A stretch of DNA of 64,000 nt from Eucommia ulmoides (Eukaryota > Streptophyta > Magnoliopsida > Garryales > Eucommiaceae): positions 806,001 to 870,000 of the forward strand of contig JAENRU010000487.1 in NCBI GenBank assembly GCA_016647705.1. Direction: 5' to 3'. The notes beneath the pieces are model-generated. The model did not search any database. It was not told where the DNA came from and saw nothing but the letters and a program-made list of their open reading frames with translations. Position numbers and translations under genes: made by a program. Below, piece after piece: positions 33,526-46,202 of this stretch. The stretch's first letter is position 1; the number at the start of each line of letters is the position of its first letter.

Positions 33526-34376
33526 TAGTGTATGACCCATGCCTGAAGACACGGGTATAAAAAAAAAATCTAATTTAATATTATTTTCTTTCAATTTAAT
33601 TTTTATAAATTTATTATTTTAGTATTATTACTAAATTTAATATTGATAAATTATTTCTATAATTTTTGTAAAATTTTATGTTCATAATTTTTGTATATTA
33701 TATTTTTTATTTTATATTATTTTTTTGTGTATGTTATATTCTTCTTCTTTTTTATATTATTTTCTTTGATTTAATTTATGTAAATTTCATATATTAATAT
33801 TCTTTTTCTATAATTTTGATATATTTTTATTATTACTAAAAAATTGTATGCCCTGATTATATGTTGACAAAAAGGTACACACAATAATTTTTCTTCTTAG
33901 ATTGTGGTCGGATAGTTTGATTTTAAATATGATAAAGATTTATAACAAAAATCCAAATATTTTTGCAAAGGTATTTTTGTGTTTACATTGGTGACATTTG
34001 CATTGTCCATGTACTAAAAAGTTTCAATCAACATGACAGTGACAAGAATCACAACAGTATAAAGTACCAAATTATAGGAGGACAAAAACTAAGAGGTCAT
34101 TTCTACGAATAATATTAAGATATAAGACTTACATTATCAAAACCCTTTTCTCTTTAAAAACATTTAAAAAAAAAACAAGTTATCAAAAAATGTTTTAATT
34201 TTCTGGATAAATAAAAAGGTAAGAAAAACATGTTGTCATTAATTAGGTTAATTTGCTTTTAAGTTTATGTTGATTGATTTTCAATAATTCTTACAAATGA
34301 CATGTTATTAGGTGGCCGATTATTGAAAATGAGAAAATGAAACGAACATGTCATGAGGTGGTCCAATAATCAACGT
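32733..34376. other. AT-rich spacer with two (AT)n tracts
   Basis: (AT)n at 33017-33063 and 33479-33517. Between and after them only short frames and T-rich repeats. A ctagtgtatgacccatgcctgaagacacggg segment follows the second tract and looks like a decayed repeat end. No gene seen. Confidence 0.45.
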
Positions 34377-35454
34377 TGAAGAAGAAGAGTACAAGTAAAA
34401 ACAAGACCATCCACATGTCCACAATTCCCATAAAAATCAAGATCATCTGAAGACTAAGTATGGAAGTTGAACCGAACAGATGAATGTCTCCATTCGTTCT
34501 AGCCGTTCCAAAGACTTCAACACTTTCCAGGAAGAGCCGAAAAACCATCATCGGGATGAGGAACCCTTTCTCATCTCGGCATCCTCCGTTGTAGCATCAC
34601 TCATCCCATAAATCAACTCCTCATGGCTCCTCGAGCAATGCCCCCCGTCTCGTCACCGGCTATCTGAGAAGGGAAGGGCAGAAAGCTTCGTATAACTCTC
34701 CCTTCCTGCCTCCGGTTACCCGAGAAGGGTAGGAATCAAACTTCTCACCTTGGTCACAGCAGATTGGTGTCTCTCTTGGTTTATGAGCTGGTTCAATTTT
34801 TCATCTGCAAATATCTCTTAAATATCTCCTAAATATTTTCAAATGTCCCTAAATATTCCAAAAATATCTACAAATATCTACATGGGTCACTTCCCCAACT
34901 AAAAATATCACCGAGTATCCTTCAATATGGTGAAGATAAAAGCCCCTTGGTATCCTCCCATTGGCTACATGCCAAGTTGAAACTTTAATGTAATTTTGAG
35001 GAGACACTAATCTATGCTTAAGCTCCTAATCTAATTAACTCCTTACCTATAAATAGGAGGGCATACAATTGCCCAAATGTAGACGATTTTTGCCCCCTCT
35101 TCTCGGAAATTTCTCTATAAACTTCCCCCCGTACATTAATTCTTATGCCGGAGGGGACACGCCGTGATCATCTCGGCAAGTCTTTCGTGCAGGTTTCTAG
35201 GTGCTTCTTATCTCGGAACAACTCCATTCCAAGCTCTGATTCACTTTTCCAAAGATCACAAGGTGTTTTGAACCTCCCCTTCTTGGCTCAGAAGGCTCTG
35301 GGATCCTCTCAATACGGGTCTCTCCCTTCTCGGCCAGGGACTCCTCCACTAATCAGAAACTCCACGGATTGAAGATCTCCATTCCAGATCTCTCCAACTT
35401 ATCCAAGGCTGACCAGACCATACCGTTGGAGTCAATCAAAATTTGACATCAATA
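34377..35454 (+). repeat. 5' LTR of gypsy element 1
   Basis: Aligns with 45023-46132; shared segments include tttccaggaagagcc, tctcggcatcctcc and ccataccgttggagtc. It ends ttgacatcaata where the other LTRs end in ..caaca. The first 45 bp are much altered relative to the 3' LTR start (tgatgagtgtaaaaatgg). A TATA-like cctataaatagg is at about 35045-35056. Confidence 0.88.
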
Positions 35455-35457
35455 GTT

Positions 35458-35466
35458 TGGCGCCGT
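35458..35466 (+). other. primer binding site of element 1
   Basis: tggcgccgt, three bases after the LTR, is complementary to the 3' end of plant tRNA-Asp (..acggcgcca). Complementarity falls off after this (ctgtagg). Confidence 0.7.
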
Positions 35467-35599
35467 CTGTAGGAAGCGCTACTGAAAGCCTTCCTCCGAT
35501 CATTTACTCCCGTCTTGGTGAGAGGTTAGATGATTACAAGGTCTACTTAGTCTTTGTGACCAAAAGACCCTAATAACACGGTGGATAGAAACCCAACAA

Positions 35600-36785
35600 G
35601 AAAAATGTCATGAATCCCCAGGCCGGATGCGAAGACTATCGTCCCCATCCCAAAAGAAGAAGAAAATGCACTCCTTATTAACCAAGAAAGCCTGTCAGCT
35701 CCACCTGCAGGAGCCCACGTCGAACCAGCTATCGGAGCTGCAGATACGGTATGACTTGATAACTCTGAACGTCAGTTATTTTAGTTTCAAACCTGTCTCG
35801 ACACTTTTCTCTCTTGCCTGTCACCGGACTCAAATCAGAAAGAGACCAGTTCTCTGGAACATAGGAGGAGATAAACGCCACCTGCCATCGGCTCCTGATC
35901 TGAAGGGACCGATTCTCCGGTATGCAGTGGGTGAGGATCATCAACAAGAATCGGACCGTGTCATCAACTCCAAAAGACACGTCTCGAGGGAACAAACCTC
36001 GTTTGCGCGATTAACCAGTTAGGGAATGAAATCTGGCCCCTCCGGCTGTTTTCGATTCTACATCTTTGCCTTCACAGGCTCGCCGGACAGAAGGTCACCA
36101 TGATCTCCAACCAGCAGGAACTCACAACCATGTAACCCGTCTTTATTGCAGAGTTTGCCATGCTCGAGGGGTTGACTCCCATTCTCCTCCCACTGATAGG
36201 CAGGGGTTAAGAGTGGCTACAAGTCATGTGGCAGCATCGCCTAAGGGAAAAACAGCATTAGAGAAGTGTGTCGCCGAGATGGAGGCAACACTTGTGCTAA
36301 TACGGGACCTTGGAGGGCTGTTGGAATCCCTTTAGGTATAAGGTCTCATTTTATTGACGATATAGTGTTTGAGGTAGCCCCCTATAGATTTCCTAGCTCG
36401 CAAATAACTCCCTACGATGGAACTACCGACCCCGTTGATCATCTCTCATTTTTCGTTGCATTCATAGACATGTATTCGGCCTTTATGGTGGTAAGGTGTA
36501 AGTCATTCCCTCTCACTCTCACCGGAATGGGCAACACTTGGTTTTGAGAATCAGCCCTAGCCTCAGTCTCATCGTTCACCCAATTGGAACAACTCTTCTT
36601 AGCCCGGTTCAACTGTTCCCGGAGAAGGCCCAAAACGACAACTCACCTTCTCGCCCTCCAGCAGGAAATAGTAGAAACTTTGGTTGATTTCGTCACTCAA
36701 TTCCACCGAGAAAGTTTGAGCTGTGATAGTATTCCGGACGCCGTAGCCTTAAAACGCATTCATTGACGAACTGAGGCACCGAAGA
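35600..36785 (+). pseudogene. gag remnant of gypsy element 1
   Basis: Frames contain the Retrotrans_gag core: YDGTTDPVDHLSFFVAF, CKSFPLTLTGMGNTWF followed by a TGA where element 2 has CGG, then FTQLEQLFLARFNCSRRR and a HRESLSC segment. The N-terminal part is broken in several frames. The region stops abruptly after LSYDLC and continues directly into protease sequence, so the C-terminal gag present in element 2 is missing. Confidence 0.75.
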
Positions 36786-37240
36786 TTATCGTATGACTTG
36801 TGCTTATATCCCGGAGGAATTCTGATTGACGGAGAAATCTTCGCGGATATCGTTTTCGAATATGCCTTTAACAAAATAAACATGAGCTCAAGCTCCGTGA
36901 GACCCATTACTTCTCCCCTTGTCAGATTTAGCGGGGATGTGGTGAATTCCATGCGTTGGGCCTCCATTCCCTTCATTGTTGGTGTTGTACCCACCTCGGC
37001 CACGATTTAGGTCAAATTCCTCATCCTGGACCGACTTTCTCCTTATAACGCAATTATTGGGCGACCCACCTTGGTGACGTTAAAAGTCGTATCCTCCCCC
37101 TACCATCAGTCAATGAAGTTCCCTACAGAAAGGAGGTGGGAAAGGTGAGGGGAGACCAAGAATCCACTAGGTCTTATGCCAGAAGGGCACTCAAGAAAGA
37201 GAAATAGCAGTTAATGGCCGGGACCGGGAACAACGAACTT
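36786..37240 (+). pseudogene. protease remnant of gypsy element 1
   Basis: Begins inside the domain with ILIDGEIFADIVFEYAFNKINM, where the aspartic protease active site should be Asp-Gly-(Ser). It continues to SPYNAIIGRPTL, a segment conserved after the protease core in plant gypsy elements. Contains a stop between the two and has lost its N-terminal part through the upstream deletion. Confidence 0.65.
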
Positions 37241-38215
37241 GAACTCATGGCCCTGTCTAATCTAGGAACCTTGCTTATCGACGATCCCTGAGATGAGGAA
37301 CCCTATCCACAGCCTCATGAAGACCTGATAGAAGTACCTATTCATCCCACCATTGAGGGGAGAACTATTCGAATTTGTGCCAAACTCGGCACGGCACAAC
37401 AAGAAGAGTTAACCAATCTCCTCAGAAGAAATTATGATGTGTTTACTTGGTCCCACAACAATATTTCCAAGATTGATCCAAGCGTCGCCATGCACTGTCT
37501 CCATGCTAATCCTTACCATCCCCCTGTGAGGCAAAAAATAAGAAAATTCCACCCGGAACGTCAAAAGCTCATTGAACAAGAAATGGATAAGTTAGTGAAA
37601 TCTGCCGTGGTGGAAGAGGTGGAATTCCCCGATTGGCTCTCCAATGTCGTCGCACGTAAAGCCAAAAACAAATGGCATCTTTGCGTGGACTTCAAAGACC
37701 TCAATAAGGCATGCCCCAAAGATTTATTCCTTTTGCCGAGAATAGTCTTGGTTATAGATGTTATGGCAGGGCACGAACTCTTGAGTTTCCTTGATGCTTA
37801 CGCCGGATACAACCAAATTCTTATGTTCTCCCCCGACAAGGAAAAGACCTCGTTCATGACAAAGACACCTACTGTTATAAGGTTATGCCCTTCAGCCTTC
37901 GCAATGCCGAGGCTACCTACCAAAGGCTCGTCAACAAGATGTTCAAGGAAGAGATTGGCTCGACAATAGAAGTTTACATTGATGATATGCTCGTAAAGAG
38001 TGCCAAAACACATGATCACATCGCCCATCTCCCAAATTGTTTCAACAAGCTCCGAATTCATCGCATCAAGCTGAACCCCACCAAGTGTATCTTATGGGTT
38101 TCAGCAGAAAAGTTTTTAGGCCACATGGTGTCCCAGAGAGGCATTGATGCCAATCCAGATCAAATCAGTGCCATTCTCGGAATGGCCTCTCCACGGGCAA
38201 AGAAGAAAACTTAAA
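37240..38215 (+). pseudogene. reverse transcriptase remnant of gypsy element 1
   Basis: Recognisable blocks are KLVKSAVVEEVEFPDWLSNVV, VDFKDLNKACPKD, FLDAYAGYNQI, then a frameshift near 37860, MPFSLRNAEATYQRLVNKMF, the catalytic YIDDMLVKS (about 37975-38000), and KFLGHMVSQRGIDANPDQI. The polymerase motif itself is intact, but the domain is split over two frames with extra stops. Confidence 0.85.
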
Positions 38216-38715
38216 TACTTACGAGAAGGTTGGCTGCCTTGAACTATTTTATTTCATGATTTAGAAAAGTGCCTTCCTTTCTTCAAAGTTTTGAGAGGCA
38301 ACAGGGCATTCGAGTGGACAACGAAGTGTGAGGCCAGCCTTCCAAGAGATTAAAACATACATCTCCTCGGCACCAATGCCGAGTACCCCCAAAGACGGAG
38401 AAGAATTGTTCATGTACATCGCTGCCTCAAATACCGTAGTCAGGATGGCATTGATCCGAGAAGATGATGGGATTCAAATGCCCGTGTATTATACGAGTCG
38501 AGTGTTGACTGATGCCGAGACGAGATATCAACAATTTGAGAAGTTGGCTTATACCCTTTTCATCGCATCAAGAAAATTGAGGCAACATTTCCAAGCTCAC
38601 GTGTTCATCGTACTTACTGATCAACTTTTACGACAAGTTCTTCATTTACTCGATGCCTCTGGTCGGCTCATGAAGTACAACCTTGAGGTTGGCCAATTCC
38701 ACATTGAGTACTAGC
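38216..38715 (+). pseudogene. RNase H (RT-linked) remnant of gypsy element 1
   Basis: After a frameshift the frame carries AFQEIKTYISSAP, a degenerate substrate loop, VYYTSRVLTDAETRYQQFEKL and KLRQHFQAH, typical of the RT-linked RNase H of Ty3/gypsy. It ends at a stop near 38714. Confidence 0.75.
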
Positions 38716-38869
38716 CTAGGACGACCATCAAATGGTAGGTCCTGGCTGACTTTATTGACGAGATGACTTTCCCGGAAGAGCCCATCCCGGAAGACCATTA
38801 CCCTGCTTGACAAGAGGCCCATCTCGGCTAGGCAGAGATACCGGTCTCGAAAGTAGCACCTTCCCATCC

Positions 38870-39300
38870 CGAAACAAGTGACGATATCGATCCAGATAAA
38901 TGGAAATTGTTCACAGACAATTCCTCTAACGTGGAGAAATGTGGGGATGGAATGGTCTTGGTAGCCCCGGATCGGGAATAAATTGAATATGCACTCCGAT
39001 TGGGATTCAGAGCCACCAACAACGAAACAGAATATGAAGTTCTACTCGCCGGACTCAGATTAGCAAGAGAATTAAATGCCAAGAACCTGCAAGTCTTTTG
39101 TGATTCACAGCTGGTTGTAAAACAAGTAAACGGTGAATACGCGACCAAAGATCCGAGTATGACTGCATACCTCGGGAGAGCATAGACACTTATGGAAAAA
39201 TTTTGAAAATATTCAAGTATGCCAAATACCCCAAGAAGAGAATTGGCACGCCGATGCCTTAGCTAACTTGGCTTCGGCCATAGAATTCACCTTGAAGCGA
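38870..39300 (+). pseudogene. second RNase H-like domain of gypsy element 1
   Basis: Segments KLFTDNSSNVE, LGFRATNNETEYEVLLAGL and LQVFCDSQLVVKQVNGEY match the plant/archaeal-type RNase H found between RNase H and integrase in Tat-lineage elements. The candidate catalytic residues D (FTDNS), E (NETEYE) and D (FCDSQ) are visible. One in-frame stop follows APDRE. Confidence 0.75.
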
Positions 39301-40620
39301 AGCGTTCCCGTTGAATATTTGGAGGATCCAAGCACAATAGTTTTTCATCAAGTAAACACCATGTGTGCTTTCTCCGATACACAACTTGGATGGATCCGAT
39401 AAGAAAATACCTCTTAAATAGAACACTCCCCCTTGACCGAGCAGAGGCCAGGCGAATGAGGTATAGGGCATCCAGGTACACTATCATTGATGGGGTGCTC
39501 TATCAACGATTCTTCTCGGGCCTGTACTCTCGCTGCCTGAGGCCAGAAGAATCTAACTACGTGATGAGAAAAATCCACGAAGGGATATGTGGAAACCACT
39601 TGGAAGGAAGGTCCATGGTTCACAAACTTATTAGACATGGATACTTATGCCTGGACATGCACAACGACTCCATGGAATTTGTCAAAAAATATGATAAATG
39701 TCAAAGATTTACTTTCAATCACCAGCTACCTCCAATTGTTCTCGTCTCCATGACGAGTCCTTGGCCCTTTGCCCAGTGGGGCATTGATATTCTTGGACCA
39801 TTTCCTCAAGGAACCAGGCAGAAAAGATTCCTCGATGTCACAATCGACTATTTCACGAAATGGATAGAAGCCAAGCCACTTGCGCGGATCACCAAGGAAA
39901 GAATTAGAGATTTCGTATAGGAAAGTATTGTGTGCCACTTTGGAATACCCAGGGCCATTATCTCTGACAACGGGAAGCAATTCAACAATGATTTCTTCGT
40001 GAAATTCTGTGTCGAGCTGGGGATTCGAATCTACTTCACATCTCCAGGGCATCCCCAGGCTAACGGACAAGTAGAAGTTACTAACCACACAATTCTCCAT
40101 GGACTCAAGACCATATTAGATAAATAAAAGGGAAGATGGGTTGAAGACGTGTGCCCCATTCTCTGGGCATACCATACCACAGCAAGGACCCCCTTAGGGA
40201 CAACCCCTTTAGCAATGACTTTCAGGTTAGAGGTAGTGATCCCTGTCCAGATCGGCGTGCCCTTTTCCCAGGCAGCAATGATTTTCAGCCTAGATGAAAA
40301 TAACGCCTCATTGGCCCTTAATTTTTTATCTTCTTGAAGAAGAAAGGAGCGTGCCCATGTTTAACAAGCAGCTTACCAACAAATGGCGGCTAGGTATTAT
40401 AATAGAAGGGTTTGTCCTAGGTCATTCGATGTAGGAGATCTCGTCTTCCGAAAAGCAATCTTGCCCCATCTTGGGAAGGGCCATATCATGTTACTTGTAT
40501 CGCCCGTCCTGGTACTTATGAATTAGAAATAGAAAATGGTGTCCCCTTAAGGCACCATTGGAATGTAGAGCATTTGAAACACTACTACCCTGGAAAGGAA
40601 GCTTCGATGGACTTATAAAG
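39300..40620 (+). pseudogene. integrase remnant of gypsy element 1
   Basis: A zinc-binding region (HEGICGNHLEGRS...KKYDKCQRF, the first Cys replaced by Tyr) is followed by the catalytic core with D (WGIDILGPFP), D (ISDNGKQF) and E (ANGQVEVTN) all present. Two in-frame stops (after RDFV and LDK) interrupt it. The C-terminal part runs to LRHHWNVEHLKHYYP-like sequence near 40590 in other frames. Confidence 0.85.
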
Positions 40621-42050
40621 TTGTATGCTTTTTGAAGTTTGTAAAGACACTATGAATGGAAGTAATGATTTGTTCAACTAGTTTTCCATCCTCTAAATTT
40701 TTTCGGTGGTGGAGAAGTACAACCCAAATCTCTTGTCAGATCGAGATGAGTAGTCCTCCCCATGAATCTCCAAATTTCATGCATACCGGGATGAGTAGCC
40801 CTCCGTCCCTTCTTGGACGAAGATGTGTCGCCCCTAGCTCCTTGTTAAACAAAAATGGTATCCCAATGATCAGCGTCAAGAGTAATCTCCATAAAGAAAC
40901 CCATCATGGCGCACTGCGTCAAGGGTGTAACTAGACCTTCTCCACAAGTCAGTAATGTTTTTGGCTGGGGACTAATAGCTATCATCCTACAACGATGTTG
41001 TACCGATCGAGTCTGAGGACCTACAGGTAAACATCTCACCCCTGACAGCCGAGCTAATCTCAGGTGACACAAAGGGAGGATGTCCTTAGAAGGACAAATT
41101 GGGATAACCCAAAAGACTCAGGAATTAGCCCTACTACGAAGAACCCACATGTGTCCTGCCACAGGGGGCCAACCTGAGGTCACCTCCCTAGGGACGGTGA
41201 GGGTCAAATTCCATATAGGTACTACCCCTGGGATTTTAACCTACCACTGAGATCTGCTCGGATGCTTGGCTGGGTGGCAGAGAGGTTATGGATATAGTGA
41301 AACAAAATAAAATAATGTCTTTATTGAGAAGGGGAAACATGATCTCTTCTCGGCTTTTAAGTCCGAGAAGGGGAAGGTAACTTCTTCTCGGTCATTTGCC
41401 TGAGAAGAGGTGTGGAATTGAAAGGATTGAAGGGAAGAGACTTGAATTTTTTCAAGAAAAAATTACACAAGTGTTGTGGACTGTTTGCCCAGATTGTAGA
41501 ATTGTCGAGATCCAGAAAAAAAAGTCAAAAGGACATCCAATTGGCTAAGGCAAAGGGCAAAAAACAAGTATCATAGCTAAAAATGCCCAAGTCTTCAAAA
41601 ATAGCCGAGAATGAGACATAATGGTTAAGAAAAGTCTAATAATGTCCAAGTTTTTAAAAGTAACTGAGCAGGGGCTCACATCTCCGCGATGAGTTCAAGC
41701 AATTCCCTAAGACCCAACTCTATCTTCTGTCAATTTATCGAGCTCAGACATCTTCCCATCTCGGTGTTTCTGAGATAAGGATAGGAACAAAGGGCCCTTT
41801 TCACAAAGGGGTTAAGCACCAAAAAGATGTACAAAAAAAAAAACAAAAAAACAGACAAGACAAGTTCAAGTTTTTTATTGGTCCAGGACTGGGGGGTTGG
41901 GATTGAAGTTTGCTACTGGCCAATGGGGGATGGTTCGACTTCGCCTTTACCAGTGGGGGGTTCATCCTGCTCGGCCTTTATGTTCCCTAGAATAGTATCA
42001 GTTTTGCCCAGGCCGGTGTTTACTTCCCCCATCTCGGTTTCAGCATTTCC
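40621..42050. other. non-coding 3' region of gypsy element 1
   Basis: Sits between the integrase end and the antisense ORF. It aligns in part with 59430-60340 of element 2 (shared gatgagtagccctcc and ctactacgaagaaccc-like segments). Rich in ctcggnnnntgagaag motifs. No long frame. Confidence 0.6.
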
Positions 42051-44160
42051 TTAGTCGGCTCTAATGTCCCCCATCTCAGAATTGATCTCCGCTATCACGG
42101 CATCTACACCTCCTTGTTCAACTTCGGCATTCCCCATCTCAGGGTCGACATCTTCTTCAACGTCAAAATAGTCCATGCCAATGTCGTCCACTGGGAGGTT
42201 GGGGTGTAGGTGATGCAGATTGCGGATTGTATACCTATGACTGTCTTCTACCATCTCGACAGCCAACAATATTTTCATCATAGCGAAGGCGAGAGATGCA
42301 ATCCATTCATTGACAACACCCTCATTGGTCTTAGCAATGGCAATATTGTGCTCTTTCTTCATCTTTTTCATCATCTCCCGGACGGCGGCGAGATCAACCT
42401 CAAACCTGCCAGAACGGGATTCAAGGGAATTTTTCTCCTCAACCAACTTTTCCTTCTCCTCGGTCAATGTTTTCACATTCTCCCTGGTATCGTTCTTATT
42501 CACCATCAGTTGTTTGCTCATCTCGTACCACATTTTTGCCTGGGCCACATGCTGTCTGCACTCTTCGCCAAGTTTCTACTTTCTCTTAAAGGTAGCATGG
42601 AGGCGTCCAGTTAGAGATGACATCCTAGACAACACCGACATAAAATAAAAAAGGAAAACATGTCATATCTCTACCCAAGAACAAATTGCAATGAAAAATC
42701 CAAGTAAATCTCAATATTTAGCCTTACCAGCAACGCATCTCTCTACAATGTGGCGATAGCCTTCGCATCCGTCTCAGCATTTATTTGTTTTTTATCTCTA
42801 GGGAGGATGACATTGCTAAAGTAAGCAGATAGCACCTTTGAGTTGTCCAGGGTTCCTTGGCTGAGAAGGGGACTAGCGTCTAGGGGCAGGAGAGGTGCAG
42901 AAATGGAAGTTTCTCTTAGCTGGGGGGCTCCAAAAGCGCCTTCAGCCCTAACCTTCTTTACTCCTTCAACCCCTGACCTTCCTGCTTTCCTATTTCCTAT
43001 TTCTTGGCTCACCCCAACACTGCTCTTCCTAGAAGAGGACATGGGGGCCTGTTCAGATTGTGACTAAATCTCTTTCCCATTGTTGCTCCCTTCTCATTAT
43101 TATCCTCGGCACGTTCTCTACCCTAGTAGAGGCCTCACCAACAGAGCTCATTTTTTCAATCTCTTTCTCCCCCTCGGTAATTCCCTCTGGAAAACCTTCG
43201 CTTAAGGACGAGAGGCTTGACTATTTTCGGTCGCGGCCTTTGTAGCCCTTTCCTTTAACAACCTCGTCAGTGCCACCTTGTCCATTACTGCCAAGAAATT
43301 AAAAATAACTAGATGTGTAAAGCACAAAGAAAACAATAGAAAATTCAAAATTTGGCAACTTCCGAGAAAGGGGAACCTTATCGTTCTTGGTATTTTCGTC
43401 AATGTCCAGTACCAGCAGACATGGAGCACTGTAGAAGTGGCGGCAATACAATATCGACTTTAGCAGCTCGTTGACATTTTTGTACTCCATCTCCCACACG
43501 ATCTTCGTCTGATGTTTGATCGAAGCACTAGGTCAAACTTTCTCTCCACTAACCTTTTCTGGGACTGTTCGAGGAAACAAAACAGAAGAAATGGAAAAAA
43601 AAATTAAAATATCAAAAAAGACTATACAATCGGTTAGCCACTCACAAATGAAAGCATTCTCACCTACAACACCCCATTCCCTGGGAATGAGATTGACTGC
43701 TTCCTCGTTGGGACCAAATTCCTAGTTTATTCCTCCCAAGAAAAAATATTGGGGCTTCTAGTTCTTCACCGACTCCTCTAGGCCCAAGAAAAACTGTCTC
43801 CGAGATGCTACATAAGACCACTACTTCTCGAAGGGCATGGATTTTGAAAAGAATAGGGATTTAAACAAGTATAGGGATGGCACCAGTCTCTTAGCCTTGA
43901 AAACGATAAATAAATCCACGAAGGCCCGAATGCAGTTGGGAGCAAGCTGTGATTGACACAACTTGTACTCCGCGCACAAGGTTCGTATCAAAGGATAGAT
44001 TGAGAACCATAGACCGCCACGCAAATATTCCATTACACCATAATAAAACCCTTAGGAAGGTGGCGCAAGCCCTATCCTCAGGAAGAAGGAGATGAGTCTC
44101 CACCTCTTTTGGGATGGCATATTTACTCCAGGCCTCTTGGATTTTCTTTTCCATCATCGT
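42051..44160 (-). pseudogene. antisense ORF of gypsy element 1 (putative gypsy-type transposon protein)
   Basis: Minus-strand pieces in order: 44157-43820 with PKEVETHLLLPED, a frameshift, then LSFDT/PLIRTLCAEYKLCQSQLAPNC and LVPSLYLFKSLFF, the core of the plant 'putative gypsy type transposon' family (PF04195). Next come 43429-43202, 43042-42743, and a coiled coil of about 165 codons at 42548-42051 (EEKEKLVEEKNSLESRSGRF). GT/AG-like borders suggest a spliced gene. Role in the element is unknown. Broken by frameshifts. Confidence 0.7.
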
Positions 44161-45022
44161 TGATTTAATCCTCCAAAAGGGACTTTATCCCGAAACAATC
44201 TTTCCCCCTGATTCGGCCTCATCTTCTAGGCTTGGGTTTGCCTCCATAATGGGGCCACTGGTGGTCTCAGCACCATCGTCGTCGTCATGACGGCTGGATG
44301 ACTCAACACCACCCGAAGACCCTGCCCGTTCCTCTAGGCAGGGAGGCAAAGTCAGTGGATGGTCAACCCATCAAAGAGAAAAAATGTTTAGGGCCTGACC
44401 AGGGGTAGCAAACCCCAACGATGACTCAGAAGCAGAAAAATAAAGAAATAAAGATATTTTGAAGAAGAAAGAGTTACCTACCAGGAAGGGTGGTGCACCA
44501 AAAGTCGCAAAAGTGTGAAAAATGAACTCAGGGGGCCTCCTTTATGTAGGAGGAACCCTTCTACTCCAACCGTCATGCCTAACGATGCCTTGAAGGCGTC
44601 TGGGAACAATGCATCGTTTTGAAGTCGTGCAGCCACGTGTCCCCTTCCCGGCAGTTGAGAAGGTGATACGTCTGGGCGTATTGAATAGGCGCCACTGAAG
44701 GGGTGCAGACGTGATGGGATACGTGCGTGATGTTTGTATCTTTCTAATCGATCTAGGGTGGGTTGTTTATTGCCATTCTTGGGACGCCCGTTTGTACTCT
44801 CAAGCCTTCCTCCCCATTCTCGAGCTGACTGCTCCCATCCCGGAATCACCCATTTCCTTCTCGGAAAGGAGGCCTGACCCCCATGCAATACCCCTCAAAC
44901 ATAAAAAAAGGTCATTAACACCCCCAAAAGGCTCCAATAGAAGCCGTAAAACTCCAGAAGAGGCTCACAATAGAGTCCTTAGTCTTTCAAATTTCTTCTC
45001 AATACTCCGGACTAGGTGCTAC

Positions 45023-46132
45023 TGATGAGTGTAAAAATGGTCACTCTTACGCAACTAATTAAAGACCACCACGTGTCCACAATTCTCCATAAAAATAAAG
45101 ACCATCTGAAGACTAAGTTGGAAGTTGCGCCGAACAAATGAATCTCTCCATTCATTCCAACTATCCCAAAGGCTTCAACACTTTCCAGGAAGAGCCAAAA
45201 AACCATCACCAGGATAGGGAACCCTTTCTCGTCTCGGCATCCTCCGCTGCAGAATCACTCATCCTGTAAATCAACTCCTCATGGCTACTCAAGTAATGCC
45301 CCTCTTCTCGTCTCCGGCTATCCAAGAAGGGAAAGGAATAAAGCTCTATATAACTTCCCCTTCCTATCTCCGGTTACCCAAGAAGGGAAGGAATTAAACT
45401 TCTCACTTTAGCCACAACAGATTGGTGTCTCTCTTGGTTTATGAGCTGGTTCAATTTCCCATCCACAAATATCTCTTAAATATTTTCCAAATATCTCCAA
45501 ATGTCCCTGAATATCCCAAAAATATCTACAAATATCTCTACGGTTCAATTCCCCAACTAAAAATATCACCAAGTATTCCCCAATATGGTGAAGATAAGAG
45601 CCCATTGGCATCCTCCCATTGGCTACATGCCAAGTTGAAACTTTGATGTGATTTTGAGGAGACACTAGTCTATGCTTAAGCCCCTGATCTAATCCACTCT
45701 TTGCCTATAAATAAGAGGGCATACAATTGCCCAAAGGTAGACAATTTTTGCCCCCTCTTCTCGGTAAATTCTCTATAAACTTTCCTCTCCCCTCCCCCTC
45801 TCCCCCCAGTATGCTGATTCTCATGTCAAAGGGGATACGTCGGGATCATCCCAATAAGTCCTTCGTGCAGGTTTCTAGGTGCTCCCAATCTCAAAACAGC
45901 TTCATTCCAAGCTCTAATGCACTTTTTCAAGGATCACAATGTGTTTTGAACCTCCCCTTCTAGGCTCAGAAAGCTTTGGGCTCCTCTCAATACGGGGCTC
46001 TCCTTTCTCGGCCAGGGACTCCTTCACTAATTAGAAGCTCCACGGATTGAAAATCTCCATTCCAGACCTCCCCAACTTATCCAAGGTTGATCGTACCATA
46101 CCGTTGGAGTCCACCAAAATTTGACATCAACA
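45023..46132 (+). repeat. 3' LTR of gypsy element 1
   Basis: Begins tgatgagtgtaaaaatgg and ends ttgacatcaaca (TG...CA). It starts like the LTR of element 2 at 52512. A TATA-like cctataaataag is at about 45703-45714. The usual polypurine tract is not evident just upstream, so first-strand priming would be impaired or the tract is mutated. Confidence 0.88.
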
Positions 46133-46202
46133 CAATGTATTCTTAATTTTATTTATTTTAGAAAATAAATGAAAAGAAGAGAATGTATGTGCATAAAATA
46201 TA

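Larger units (their letters stand above)
34377..46132 (+). mobile_element. Ty3/gypsy LTR retrotransposon 1 (Tat-like), decayed
   Basis: Two direct LTRs (34377-35454 and 45023-46132) bracket 9.6 kb with, in order, a tRNA-Asp-type primer site, gag, protease, reverse transcriptase, RNase H, a second RNase H-like domain and integrase, then about 1.4 kb non-coding and an antisense ORF. The order PR-RT-RH-INT is that of Ty3/gypsy. The extra RNase H and the antisense ORF before the 3' LTR are features reported for the Tat lineage. Many stops, frameshifts and a gag-protease deletion make it inactive. Flanks caacg and caatg may be the 5-bp duplication with one change. Confidence 0.9.

Noticed and set aside
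34377-34420. A clean 5-bp target duplication for gypsy element 1
   Set aside because: The 5' LTR start is rearranged; caacg versus caatg fits only with an extra base and one mismatch, so it is not claimed as proven.
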